Shown: positions 1 to 8,420 of the stretch, one piece after another
Numbering within the stretch: the first letter of the stretch is position 1
How the letters are laid out: each line of letters starts with the position of its first letter
NCBI GenBank assembly: GCA_009746045.1
Contig: RPFO01000165.1
Span: forward strand, 2,771,021 to 2,835,020
Length of the DNA: 64,000 nt
DNA from: Mesostigma viride
Lineage: Eukaryota; Streptophyta; Mesostigmatophyceae; Mesostigmatales; Mesostigmataceae
Direction of reading: 5' to 3'
Program-made: the position numbers and the translations under genes
The notes under the pieces: model-generated
What the model saw: the letters and a program-made list of their open reading frames with translations, nothing else
Databases searched by the model: none
Told to the model about the DNA's origin: nothing

Positions 1-332
1 CACAGCCGCTGCGTCATGAGGAACAGGAGACTCCCGCGGACGCAGGAGGCCGAGCCGCTGTCCTTGAGGTTGTAGGCCTTGACGCAGCTGAACGAGCAGA
101 AGCAGCCCTTGACGACGAACCCGCGACCCTCCTTGTAGCGGATGGGCAGCGGACAGGGCACGGTGTCGAAGGGGTGGCAGCACCACCAGCAGCACAGGTC
201 CGTCCTCTCAGGCCACACCTTCGCGTCCATCATGTCCAGCAGCGGGCGGACGTTGTATACGCGGTAGGGGGCGGCGGGCTCCATCTCGGGGCCCACCCCC
301 TCGAACGAGAAGTTGTCCGCGTCGTCCTCCAT
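1..332 (-). CDS. VLTF-2-like late transcription factor (FCS/MYM-type zinc finger), 3' end missing
   Basis: The minus-strand reading frame opens with ATG at 332 and is still open at the window edge, so about 110 N-terminal residues are visible. The protein begins with an acidic stretch and then has a CCWWCCHPF block, a segment rich in P and I, and a KGCFCSFSCVKAYN block. This Cys-rich layout with a tryptophan pair is the pattern of the poxvirus A1L/VLTF-2 family, present across nucleocytoviruses, which acts in late viral transcription and binds zinc. The start lies 3 bases after the stop of the upstream gene at 336, which suggests co-expression. The assignment rests on motif pattern only. Confidence 0.72.
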   Translation of the reverse strand, partial: MEDDADNFSFEGVGPEMEPAAPYRVYNVRPLLDMMDAKVWPERTDLCCWWCCHPFDTVPCPLPIRYKEGRGFVVKGCFCSFSCVKAYNLKDSGSASCVRGSLLFLMTQRL

Positions 333-335
333 CGT

Positions 336-1073
336 CTACCCTACCTTGACGCCACCTGTTACGAGACACCCCCCGGCCTTCGGGTGGAATAAGAGGCACT
401 CCCCGCTGCCGTAAATCACGCGCATAAACTCGTCCTGCACGTCCGCCTGGTCGCTGCCGGGCTTGGAGGCGCCCGCGACGATGGCGTCGATGCCTATGTG
501 CCTGATGATGCACCAGATGTACTGGGGCAGGCCGGCGGACGCGTAGAAGTCTCTGTCGGGCCCGAGGAACGCGGACAGCGCGTCCGTGATGTCCTTGTCG
601 TCCGGATGGGGCGAGCACCTCCCGAGAGTGGCAGACAACACGGCCGTCCTGTGCCTCTTCCCGGCTTTATCCTCTCCGCGCGGGTGGGCTTCTCCCCAGG
701 GGGGGAACACGATCTCTTTGTCGGGGTGATCCAGGTCGTACGTCACCACGTACTCGCGACCGCCGTACCCGTACACGACGGACATGGACAGCCTGCGGTG
801 GGCCGCGAAGGCGCACGCCCCCAGCTTATCCAGCAGGGCCGAGGGGGGCAGCCTCAGGGGCCCTGCGGCACACAGCTCCCGGAACTTGGTGGTGTAAATC
901 CCCCACTCGTCCTCGTGGCTAAGAAAGACCCTCTTGATCAGCAGCGGGCCCCCCTCTTCGTTCCCCGGCCCTCCCCGCAGCCTCTTCCGCACGCACCTGG
1001 CCAGCGCCAGGATGCGAAGGAGCGCCATCCACAGCCACAACTTCACCCAGGCCGCCACCTCGCGAGGGTCCAT
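336..1073 (-). CDS. Unknown protein with N-terminal hydrophobic segment (245 aa)
   Basis: The frame is open further upstream, but the first sensible ATG is at 1073 (MDPREVAAW); the longer reading would run through the neighbouring small gene. The first 30 residues hold a Trp/Leu-rich hydrophobic stretch followed by basic residues (RCVRKRLRG), consistent with a membrane anchor. The rest is a mixed globular sequence with several Cys and Tyr residues. I recognise no family. It ends 3 bases before the VLTF-2-like ATG and starts 2 bases after the stop of the gene at 1076, so the three minus-strand genes form a tight block. Confidence 0.7.
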   Translation of the reverse strand: MDPREVAAWVKLWLWMALLRILALARCVRKRLRGGPGNEEGGPLLIKRVFLSHEDEWGIYTTKFRELCAAGPLRLPPSALLDKLGACAFAAHRRLSMSVVYGYGGREYVVTYDLDHPDKEIVFPPWGEAHPRGEDKAGKRHRTAVLSATLGRCSPHPDDKDITDALSAFLGPDRDFYASAGLPQYIWCIIRHIGIDAIVAGASKPGSDQADVQDEFMRVIYGSGECLLFHPKAGGCLVTGGVKVG

Positions 1074-1075
1074 GT

Positions 1076-1291
1076 TTAGTCTTCCTTGAGAGCATATTTT
1101 AGCTCCTGAGAACGCACCTTGCGCTTGTCCGTGCTGTAGTGCTCGCGCAGGTACTTGTTCAGATATTCTGGCTCCTCGTCGCCCCCCGCGGCCGTGGCGG
1201 GCGGCTTGGCAGGTTCCGCGTCCGAGCCGGGCGGCTCCTTCTTGGCGGGCTGCTTCTTGGCGGTGAAGTCGTCGTACCACGCGTCTTCCAT
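1076..1291 (-). CDS. Small charged protein (71 aa), unknown
   Basis: A short ORF from ATG at 1291. It starts MEDAWYDDF, has a Lys/Pro/Ala-rich middle and ends in an amphipathic charged segment (EYLNKYLREHYSTDKRKVRS). It is the first gene of a minus-strand block of three with spacings of 2-3 bases. No family is recognised. It is probably real because its stop abuts the next start and nothing else occupies the interval. Confidence 0.55.
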   Translation of the reverse strand: MEDAWYDDFTAKKQPAKKEPPGSDAEPAKPPATAAGGDEEPEYLNKYLREHYSTDKRKVRSQELKYALKED

Positions 1292-1486
1292 GGTCAGTCA
1301 GTCGTACCAAGGGCGGCCACATTATTCCCCGACGAAACGCATGACCGGAAGTGGTTACTCTCCGTTTACACTTGCAATTAAGTTAAACAGCCAGCCAAAT
1401 AAAGTTAAGCTCGCGTGGTGAGTATAAGTATCCGCAGTCCACCCTCTTCACCATACGCAACTCCGACTAGGGCGCAAGATTGTTCG

Positions 1487-1562
1487 GGACAAACGACCCG
1501 AGCGTCCGCAGGTGCGTTAACCCACAGCAAAATTTGCCCGAGGACAGTAGCCAACGTCCACG
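1487..1562 (+). promoter_or_regulatory. Conserved BRO-gene leader, copy 1
   Basis: About 75 bases directly before the BRO-1 ATG align by eye with the segments before the other BRO genes (11709-11783, 24517-24591 and, more weakly, 34705-34778). Shared blocks are GGAC-AAACG, CGAGCGTCC near the 5' end, AAATTTGCC in the middle and a second CGTCCA just before the ATG. A TATA-like GTATAAG lies upstream near 1420. It could be a promoter, an untranslated leader or a protein-binding site; the sequence alone does not decide. Confidence 0.6.
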
Positions 1563-2411
1563 ATGTCCTCGGTGATCCGCTACCTGACCCCCGCAGACGG
1601 GGCTGAGGAGGACCCGCAATTCAGCGGCAAGATCCGCGTGACGGACGATGGCAGAATGTCAGTCTTTGACGCGATGGCCGTGATTGGTATGTCACAGCCC
1701 AAAGTGTACTGGTTACGCCTTGGAAAAGACCATCCAGAGGTGGTTACAGCCTGTAACCACTTCAAATTCCCCGGTGCTGGCCAGCGAAACACGCCCGTGA
1801 CCGACCGCGAGGGGATGACCAAGATCATAATGCTGCTCCCCGGCAAGATTGCTGCCAAGTTCCGGGACAAGGTGGCGGTGTTGCTGGAGCGCTACCTGGA
1901 GGCGGACCGCTCGCTGGCCGAGGACATCCTGAGGCGGGCGGACGTGAAGGATGGCGCCATCGCCAACCTGGTGGATCACCCCCGCATCCGCAGCTGTCTG
2001 GCCACCAAGAGGCTGAACGGGTGCATCAAGGAGTACTCGGACAATCACAAGGGATGCGGGGTGCTGTACCCCGCGGTGCACGACATCAACAACCTGGCGG
2101 TGACCGGCAAGACCGCCAAGGAGCTGAAGACGCTCCATTCCTCTCGTGCCGGGTCCTCCCGCGACTTGGAAACCGAGTCCCAGCTGGCCGCCATGTATTT
2201 TCTGCAGATCCGGGAGGCAGAGAAGCTAAAGGCCGACTCCCAGCTCAACCCCGTGGAGGTGGCCAAGAGGACGCGTGACATGTTTGAACCCGTGTTCAGG
2301 GCAGACGGTCTGCATGACGCCGTGGCTGACGTCGGTCGCGTCAAGGAGAACGCGAAGGTAATGCGCCTCAATCAGAGGGCGGACAGGGTGGCCAGGATCG
2401 CGAATGAATAA
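1563..2411 (+). CDS. BRO-like DNA-binding domain protein, paralog 1 (282 aa)
   Basis: The ATG at 1563 matches the start shared by four paralogs here. The N-terminal 35 residues (SSVIRYLTP, then GKIRVTDDGRMS) are nearly invariant between copies. Residues about 36-70 are divergent, ending in KFPG, and are followed by an almost invariant block with PVTDREG, IIMLLPGKIAAKFRDK and LLERYLEADRSL. This resembles the Bro-N-type domain of large DNA viruses, thought to bind DNA. The C-terminal part has a second conserved region with PAVHDINNLAVTGKTA and SSRDL. The divergent block ends in a hairpin-forming palindrome at 1737-1763. The real function is unknown. Confidence 0.8.
   Translation: MSSVIRYLTPADGAEEDPQFSGKIRVTDDGRMSVFDAMAVIGMSQPKVYWLRLGKDHPEVVTACNHFKFPGAGQRNTPVTDREGMTKIIMLLPGKIAAKFRDKVAVLLERYLEADRSLAEDILRRADVKDGAIANLVDHPRIRSCLATKRLNGCIKEYSDNHKGCGVLYPAVHDINNLAVTGKTAKELKTLHSSRAGSSRDLETESQLAAMYFLQIREAEKLKADSQLNPVEVAKRTRDMFEPVFRADGLHDAVADVGRVKENAKVMRLNQRADRVARIANE
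1737..1763. repeat. Palindrome inside BRO-1
   Basis: The arms GTGGTTACA (1740-1748) and TGTAACCAC (1752-1760) are perfectly complementary around a 3-base loop. The helix extends outward by a G-T pair and two more pairs. It sits immediately before the AAATTCC that encodes KFPG. Seven equivalent palindromes with different arm sequences occur at the same codons in the other copies. Confidence 0.85.
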
Positions 2412-2507
2412 CTCAACATTTTAATACACTTTACTCCTTCAACTGTTATAATGATGACAAACACGAGCACGCTCCCTAAAATCTCAATCTAAAGTACAGT
2501 AACGACG

Positions 2508-3686
2508 ATGGCGCTCGTAATCCATCCCTATCGGACGGAGGGGCAGTGCATGGAAGAGTGCATGCTCAAGTGCCGGCCCAAGAACAAAAAGGTGTACTTC
2601 ACGTATCCCGAGGACGAGGAGGAAGTGCCCGTCTACTCCGCTCCTCCCGAGGAGCCCGCGCGGAGGGAGAGGAAGAAGAAGAAGAAGAAGAAGAAGATCG
2701 CGCCGCCCCCACCGCCACCGCCACCTCCGCCACCGCCGCCTCCCCCGGCCCCGACCAAGAAGAAACGCTCCAAGGACCGTGTCACCCCCACCGCGCACCT
2801 GCACGTCCCGCAGACGTCCCCCCCTTCCGACGGGGTGTATCCCCCGCACCCCCGCAAGGGCGTGGACAAACCGTTTTACTTCCTGACGCAGCGGGGGGAG
2901 GAGATCGCGTACAAACGCCCCTCGAGAGGCGACGGCAACTGCTTTTACTACTCGTTGCTGCTCGGTAAGGCGCTACAGTTCGGAATTCCCATCACGGCCG
3001 ACGAGCTAGCGGCAGCCACGCGGCAATTGCGAAAGGAGTTGCGCGCCAACCTGCGCCGGTACCTGTCCTTGGGGCTTCACGGTATCCCGACAGACTTCAC
3101 AGCCTCCGAAATCAAGCAGATCGATAACGACCTGCGCGGTAAGAACTACGCGACCGATGACATCATGAGGCTGGCCGCGCACCACACGGGGACCGACATA
3201 TACAACCTGTCCGTGATGACGGTAGAAAAGCCGTTCCGCCACAAAATGATCGTGGAGAGCGAAATCCTGGCGTCCGGGGACGAGCCGGGAGGGAGGAGGA
3301 CCCGCGCCCCTCCGGTGTACATCCTGCACAACGGCACCGATCACTGGGACGCGCTCATCCCGTCCGCTCTTGGAGGGACGCACACGGTCCGCGACGTTCG
3401 ACTGTCTCGTCAGCGCGCCACGGGCGCCGCGCGCGCCACGAGCGGCATCGAACGCCTCGACGCGGAGATAGAGAGGAGCCGGAGGAGGATACGGCACATC
3501 CGGGCGCTCCGTGACGCCGCGATCCGCCAGCGGAACGCCCTGCCCCACGGGGACCCCCGTCGGGCGGCCATCAACGACATGCTGGCCCGAGCGGCCGCCA
3601 CCCTGCGCGAATCCATGCTTCGGTTGCAGACCCTGTACCAGCGAAGGGACGCCCTGTCTCGCGAGGCCCGCCGCAGGCCCCTTTAG
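2508..3686 (+). CDS. OTU-family cysteine protease with Lys- and Pro-homopolymer tracts (392 aa)
   Basis: The catalytic signature RGDGNCFYYSLL places Asp142 and Cys145; the matching histidine is in NGTDHWDAL (His279). The spacing suits an OTU deubiquitinase, which removes ubiquitin from conjugates. Before it (residues about 56-82) are a run of eight lysines and a run of about fifteen prolines, probably a flexible linker. The N-terminus has Cys residues (GQCMEECMLKC). The last 90 residues are Arg-rich and helical, probably coiled-coil. ATG at 2508 is the first in the frame. It may counter host ubiquitin signalling or process viral proteins (inference). Confidence 0.85.
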   Translation: MALVIHPYRTEGQCMEECMLKCRPKNKKVYFTYPEDEEEVPVYSAPPEEPARRERKKKKKKKKIAPPPPPPPPPPPPPPPAPTKKKRSKDRVTPTAHLHVPQTSPPSDGVYPPHPRKGVDKPFYFLTQRGEEIAYKRPSRGDGNCFYYSLLLGKALQFGIPITADELAAATRQLRKELRANLRRYLSLGLHGIPTDFTASEIKQIDNDLRGKNYATDDIMRLAAHHTGTDIYNLSVMTVEKPFRHKMIVESEILASGDEPGGRRTRAPPVYILHNGTDHWDALIPSALGGTHTVRDVRLSRQRATGAARATSGIERLDAEIERSRRRIRHIRALRDAAIRQRNALPHGDPRRAAINDMLARAAATLRESMLRLQTLYQRRDALSREARRRPL

Positions 3687-3742
3687 AGGCACTCCATCCC
3701 CCCTTTTGTCTGGCCTATACTACAAAGCAACACAGCGACCCC

Positions 3743-4888
3743 ATGGCGGGCAAGAAACACATCGTGTACCTGGACAACAACAGCACGACCAAACCGCACG
3801 CGGAGGTGGCCGAGGTGATGAAGTCGACGGCCCTGTCCCTGTACGGCAACGCGTCTAGCTCGCACGTTGGCGGGCGGCAGGCGCGGAAGGTGATCGACGA
3901 CTCGCGCGCGCTCATAGCCCGGCGACTGGGCGTGAAGCCCGAGGGCGTGATATTCACGGCGGGGGCGACCGAGTCCAACAACCTGCTGCTGAGCGGGTTC
4001 ATGGAGCGGCACGGGGGCAAGGGCGTGGTGCTGACCACGCGCATCGAGCACCCCAGCATCACGCAGCCCTTGAAGCACCTGGCGAAGGCGTCCCGGGGCG
4101 CCATCAAGGTGGTGTGGCTGCCCGTGGACCGCGAGGGGTTCGTGCGCATGGACAAGGTGCGGGAGGCCATGACCCAGCACAGGGGCAGGGTGAAGCTGGT
4201 GGCGGTCATCTACGGCAACAACGAGATCGGCACCATCCAGGACTTCGGGGCCCTGCGGCGGGCGGTGGGCAAGGACGTGCACATCCACGCGGACACCACG
4301 CAGGTGGCGGGCAAGGACCTGATACGGGACCAGCGGTTCATGAACAGCTTCACGCTGTCCGGTCACAAGATCCACGGGGTGAAGGGGGTGGGCGCGCTTG
4401 TGATCCGCGACGACGTCCATTGCATCTCCCCGCTGATGTACGGCGGCGGGCAGGAGGGCGGCATGCGGCCCGGGACCGAGAGCCCCCCGCTGATCGCCAG
4501 CCTGGCGAAGGCGGTGGACATGAACATGAGCCCGGCGGGTCGCCGCAAGTGGCGCGGGGTGAGGGCGCTGAGGGACGCGGCCAGGGAGGAGCTGGAGGCG
4601 CTGGGGGCGGTGTTCAACGGGCCGGCGGACCCCGCGAGGCGCATGGACAACATCGTGAGTTTCAGCCTGCCCGGGACGGACGCGCGCGAGGTGGTGAAGA
4701 AACTGTCCCGCAGCGGGATCTGCGCGAACGTCGGCAGCGCGTGCTCTAGGGGCAAACGCAGCAAGGTGCTGCAGGCCATCGGGGTGCCGCGGGAGGTGGA
4801 GGCCGGGACCATCCGCATCGGTTTCTCGGTCTACAACACCGCGGCGGACGTGCGCAGGCTGATGGAGTGCCTGAAGAAGATGCACTAA
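3743..4888 (+). CDS. nifS: NifS/IscS-like cysteine desulfurase (381 aa)
   Basis: This is a complete PLP-dependent class V aminotransferase fold. The N-terminus has YLDNNSTTKPH, the cofactor lysine is in SGHKIHG (Lys209) and the sulfur-carrying cysteine is in GSACSRGK (Cys334). The length of about 380 aa is normal for NifS/IscS, and all key residues are present, so it is probably active: cysteine to alanine plus enzyme-bound persulfide, for Fe-S clusters or thiolation. NifS-like genes are known in some iridoviruses and other nucleocytoviruses. No scaffold (IscU) gene is next to it; a small Cys/His-containing gene follows 54 bases later. A TATA-like CTATAC lies about 25 bases before the ATG. 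Confidence 0.93.
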   Translation: MAGKKHIVYLDNNSTTKPHAEVAEVMKSTALSLYGNASSSHVGGRQARKVIDDSRALIARRLGVKPEGVIFTAGATESNNLLLSGFMERHGGKGVVLTTRIEHPSITQPLKHLAKASRGAIKVVWLPVDREGFVRMDKVREAMTQHRGRVKLVAVIYGNNEIGTIQDFGALRRAVGKDVHIHADTTQVAGKDLIRDQRFMNSFTLSGHKIHGVKGVGALVIRDDVHCISPLMYGGGQEGGMRPGTESPPLIASLAKAVDMNMSPAGRRKWRGVRALRDAAREELEALGAVFNGPADPARRMDNIVSFSLPGTDAREVVKKLSRSGICANVGSACSRGKRSKVLQAIGVPREVEAGTIRIGFSVYNTAADVRRLMECLKKMH

Positions 4889-4942
4889 AATATACGTCCA
4901 CGGAAAAAAATCGAGGCACTAAGTACACAGACACTCGCGATC

Positions 4943-5416
4943 ATGAGGTGCAAGTCCACGACCGTATCGGGTTCGAGGTGCCGCAACGAGGGCGCGCACG
5001 GAGGGGCGCACTGCGCGGCCCACAGGCGGAAGAGGGGCGCGGGGGGGAAGGCCCGCAGGCCCGCCAGGCGCACGCACGCGGCCAGGGCGTACATGTGGAC
5101 CAGCGACGACATGAAGATCGACCAGCCGCCCACTACGTGGTCGTGGGACTGGTTCGCGGACTGGTTGCCTTGGAGAAACCAAGCCTATGCACCTGACCCG
5201 GGCTTGTCTGATGCTTACAAAAATGAGACAAATGCACAGAAAGTTATCTATGACGATTTGGCCAATAAAGCGAGAACCCATTTCAAAAACGGCACCAAAA
5301 CCCGGACAGACCTCGGCGCGGTCGATACGTTGTTAGGTCAGGCAAGGACTGCGTTGGAAGCTGGGCGCCCTTGGACTGCCGGGGGCATATTAAGACGCGC
5401 CGCGGTTATGTTATAA
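4943..5416 (+). CDS. Unknown protein with N-terminal Cys/His cluster (157 aa)
   Basis: It begins MRCKSTTVSGSRCRN and continues with GAHCAAHRRK, a C-x(9)-C ... H-x3-H-x-C-x2-H arrangement that could bind one zinc ion. A basic stretch (about residues 29-45) and a tryptophan-rich segment (TWSWDWFADWLPW) follow, then a helical C-terminus. From about position 5170 the base composition becomes more AT-rich than the neighbouring genes, so the C-terminal half may have been acquired separately. It lies downstream of nifS on the same strand. No family is recognised. Confidence 0.6.
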   Translation: MRCKSTTVSGSRCRNEGAHGGAHCAAHRRKRGAGGKARRPARRTHAARAYMWTSDDMKIDQPPTTWSWDWFADWLPWRNQAYAPDPGLSDAYKNETNAQKVIYDDLANKARTHFKNGTKTRTDLGAVDTLLGQARTALEAGRPWTAGGILRRAAVML

Positions 5417-5465
5417 TCCGCGCGCCTGTCCGTGGGGTAAAAACGCGAATAAAGAGGGTCAGACG

Positions 5466-5837
5466 ATGTACGTGCGGCGTGCGTGCGAGCGGGCGGGCGT
5501 GAGGGGCCGGAGGGAGGCGGCGAGGCTGATGGACCTGTACATGGTGCGCACGTGCGCGTGGGCGGGCGACATGGTGCTGGTGATATCGCGCGTGGCCTAC
5601 ATGGAGGACGAGGACCTGCTGGCTGAGATACTCGAGCGCTACAACGGGCGCGGGGGCTACCTGAACGCCGTCGACGAGATCGTCGCGAACGGTCCGCGCG
5701 AGCGGCCCGCGCGCCCCTCCCTGCCCCCGCCCCCCGCTCCTACTCCCACCCCACCCCCCTCCCTACTCACGCTGTGTTATCGCGCGCTGTCCACCGCGGA
5801 CATGGCGAGTGCGAGACAAATGCTGACATTTCCTTAA
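5466..5837 (+). CDS. Unknown protein (123 aa)
   Basis: The ATG at 5466 is preceded by an A-rich segment. The N-terminal 75 residues are Arg/Ala-rich and helical (ERAGVRGRREAARLMD, then LAEILERYNGRGGYL). A proline-rich linker (about residues 85-98) and a short helical tail follow. The gene is followed by AT-rich sequence with AATAAA at about 5873, shared with the convergent gene ending at 5887. No family is recognised. Confidence 0.5.
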   Translation: MYVRRACERAGVRGRREAARLMDLYMVRTCAWAGDMVLVISRVAYMEDEDLLAEILERYNGRGGYLNAVDEIVANGPRERPARPSLPPPPAPTPTPPPSLLTLCYRALSTADMASARQMLTFP

Positions 5838-5886
5838 AAAATAGAGATGGTCCATCGATATATATACACAAATAAAGGAAAACCGA

Positions 5887-7217
5887 TCACTCCACCGGCC
5901 CTTCCACGAAATGGGGGATCAGGTCCGTGAATACCAAGTACGTTCGCATGCTCAAGAGAGGGTAACCGGCATCATCTTGATCACAAAACAACAGACTGTC
6001 CAGGGCGCACGAGAAGGCCCTCGCGTACTCCTCCTTCTGCCGCAGGAACGGCACCGCCCGCAGCACCTCGTAGGCCCGCTCGCCGAGGTCCCCGGTCTCG
6101 CGGTACAGCTCCAGGGCCTGGGCGAGCACCAGGTGCAGGCGGTCGCCGCGGTCCACCGGGAGGGAGCGCCCCTCGCGCGTCTTCCTCTTCTTCGAGCCCC
6201 CCTTCGAGCCCCCCGGGCCGGGCGACGCCAGATCCACCTCAGCCATCCGGTTGGTGATGTCCCCGAACGGCTCGCGCCGGGCCGGGGGCTTGGGCGGGGG
6301 GTTCACCTCCACCTTGTACTCGCTCTTGCGGACGAGGTCCAGGGGCAGCAGGCCCCAGGAGGGCAGGGGGTGGGGGGGCAAAAGTCCGGCTCGCTGAGGG
6401 CGGCCAGCAGCTTGACGGTGAGGCCGTACTTCTCCAGCACCTCGTCGGCGGGCTTGGCCAGTCGCTTGACGGTCGCCTCGTCGCCCGCCCACAGCGCCGT
6501 GTGATACTGCGCCCACACGTGCTCGTACCTCTCCTTGTCGAACCGCAGCTGGACCACGCGCCGGCGGACGTCCCGGTAGAGCACGTTCTCCTCCACGTCC
6601 ACCCCCATCCGGATGGCGCCGGTCGTGTGGATGTCCTCCGCGCGCAGGGAGCCCTCCAGCCCCGCCATGCGCAGGAGGGCGTTGCCGACGTACACGCGCT
6701 TGCCTACCAGGTTCTTGTGGCACGCGAGCCCCTTGGCGAGCACGGCGATCCCGTCCGCGGACACGAACAGCGCGCCCCTCTCGGTGACGCGGTGGTGCTC
6801 GCACCCCTCCAGCAGCTCCTGCAGCAGGTCGGGCGGCGTCTTCACGTCCCAGGTCTCCTTGAAGGCCCTGCACATGTCCTTGACGCTGTAGAGCTTGACC
6901 TGGTCGCACCCCTCGGCGAGCGCGACGTGCACGAAGAAGCGCATCGGTCCCAGGGGGACGCGGAAGACATCTCGGAGGACCGCGTCGTCCACCCACGCGT
7001 CCTCGGGGTCCGGCAGCGGCGGTTGCCTCCCGTGGAGGGGCTTGGTCCCCCGCTTCCCCGGGCCGTCCTCCAGGTCGAGGTCCAGCCCCACGCCTCCGAA
7101 GTCGCCGTCGGACGCGTCGTCCTCGAACAGCAGCTCCGACACGCACGAGGGGTCCACCCCGGTCACCTTCTTCTGGCCGATGCGGTTGTCGTGGATGGCA
7201 GGGAAGAGAACCTCCAT
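5887..7217 (-). CDS. Unknown protein with one frameshift (about 443 aa)
   Basis: Two overlapping minus-strand frames together give one plausible protein. The N-terminal part, from ATG at 7217, runs to about 6380, and the C-terminal part continues in another frame to the stop at 5887. The switch falls in a seven-G run at 6372-6378. The N-terminal half has an acidic stretch (ELLFEDDASDGDF) and a mixed region (VKLYSVKDMCRAF, then ERGALFVSADGIAVLAKGL) faintly like a BRO or MSV199 layout, which I do not claim. The C-terminal half has a basic linker (SKKRKTREGR) and a helical end. The non-coding repeat block begins directly upstream. Confidence 0.6.
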
Positions 7218-7261
7218 TGTCGAGAGTGGGGAGACTTCACAGAGGTGAGCAATTTCCAACC

Positions 7262-7905
7262 AGTGGGGTGACTCAATACAGGCGTGAGAGTTCGACGCAG
7301 CCAGCGGATAACACGCCCAAGGTGTGGATCATCCAGCAAGGTGTGAACAGCTCAATAGAGGTGAGAGAACTCGTCGCAGCCGGCGGATAACGCGCCCAGG
7401 GTGTGGATCATCCAGCAAGGTGTGAACAGCTCAATAGAGGTGAGAGAACTCGTCGCAGCCGGCGGATAACGCGCCCAGGGTGTGGATCATCCAGCAAGGT
7501 GTGAACAGCTCAATAGAGGTGAGAGAACTCGTCGCAGCCGGCGGAGAACGCGCCCAAGGTGTGAATATTCCAACAAGGTGTGAACAGCTCAATAGAGGTG
7601 AGAGAATTCGACGCAGCCGGCGGAGAACGCGCCCAAGGTGTGAATATTCCAACAAGGTGTGAACAGCTCAATAGAGGTGAGAGAATTCGACGCAGCCGGC
7701 GGAGAACGCGCACAAGGTGTGAATATTCCAACAAGGTGTGAACAGCTCAATAGAGGTGAGAGAATTCGACGCAGCCGGCGGAGAACGCGCACAAGGTGTG
7801 AATATTCCAACAAGGTGTGAACAGCTCAATAGAGGTGAGAGAATTCGACGCAGCCGGCGGAGAACGCGCACAAGGTGTGAATATTCCAACAAGGGTGTGA
7901 CAATT
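7262..7905. repeat. 79-bp tandem repeat array, about 8 units
   Basis: The word GTGTGAACAGCTCAATAGAG recurs at 7341, 7420, 7499, 7578, 7657, 7736 and 7815, always 79 bases apart, with degenerate first and last units at 7262 and 7894. The first units carry GGATAACGCGCCC and GGATCATCCAGC. The later ones carry GGAGAACGCGC and GAATATTCCAAC, so the array has two sub-types that changed over once. Each unit has GGTGAGAGAA and a GC-rich GCAGCCGGCGG. Short ORFs through the array only reflect the period. The array lies upstream of the minus-strand gene at 5887-7217. Confidence 0.95.
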
Positions 7906-8420
7906 TCATCCAAGCTGAAAAAATGAATCCAACATCAAGGAAGTGCAAGCCAGCCACAAGAGGGTGAAAAAAGCATGAAAACTCGGCAACGCCGGCGCGA
8001 ATGCGGATTATTTCCAGAAAACTTCAGAGGCCATGCACAAGGATGAAAGCCATGGGAGAGCAAACCAAACCACAACACACACCACAGAGGTGAAAGGGCA
8101 ATGGAAGCTCACAAGAGCCAGGCAGCAAGGGGGGAGGATGGTGGGTGCAGAGAGGGGATGGTGGAGAGAGGGGCACTTGGATACAAAGTCGCCCTTTTTC
8201 GTTATCCGCCGTTTCGCGCTGGCAGCCGGCGGGAAACTCAAATTTTCAGGACATTCGCGTCAGCGGCGGAGCGCCACCGGTTACGCCGAGCTACCCAAAA
8301 AATCGTGGCCACGCGGCGGCCTTCGCGAAACCCCCGTGGCACTGACGGAATCTGGCGCGGTTCTGACGGGAACGGGGCGGGGATCTGACGGGACCGGCGG
8401 GGAACGGCGCCCTGAGCAGT
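7906..8420. other. Non-coding spacer between tandem array and inverted repeat
   Basis: No convincing ORF or family is seen. The first part is purine-rich with stretches such as GGAAGTGCAAGCCAGCCACAAG. The second part (from about 8200) is GC-rich with several GACGG and CGGCGG words. Nothing here forms a clear repeat with the flanking arrays. Confidence 0.5.

Noticed and set aside
3683-4885. A 400-codon minus-strand frame opposite NifS
   Set aside because: NifS is intact with all active-site residues; the antisense frame is His/Arg/Pro-rich noise.
7262-7905. CRISPR array
   Set aside because: Whole 79-bp units are repeated without unique spacers, and no cas genes are present.
7431-7926. Staggered 74-81-codon ORFs through the 79-bp array
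   Set aside because: They repeat every 79 bases and simply read the array in successive frames.
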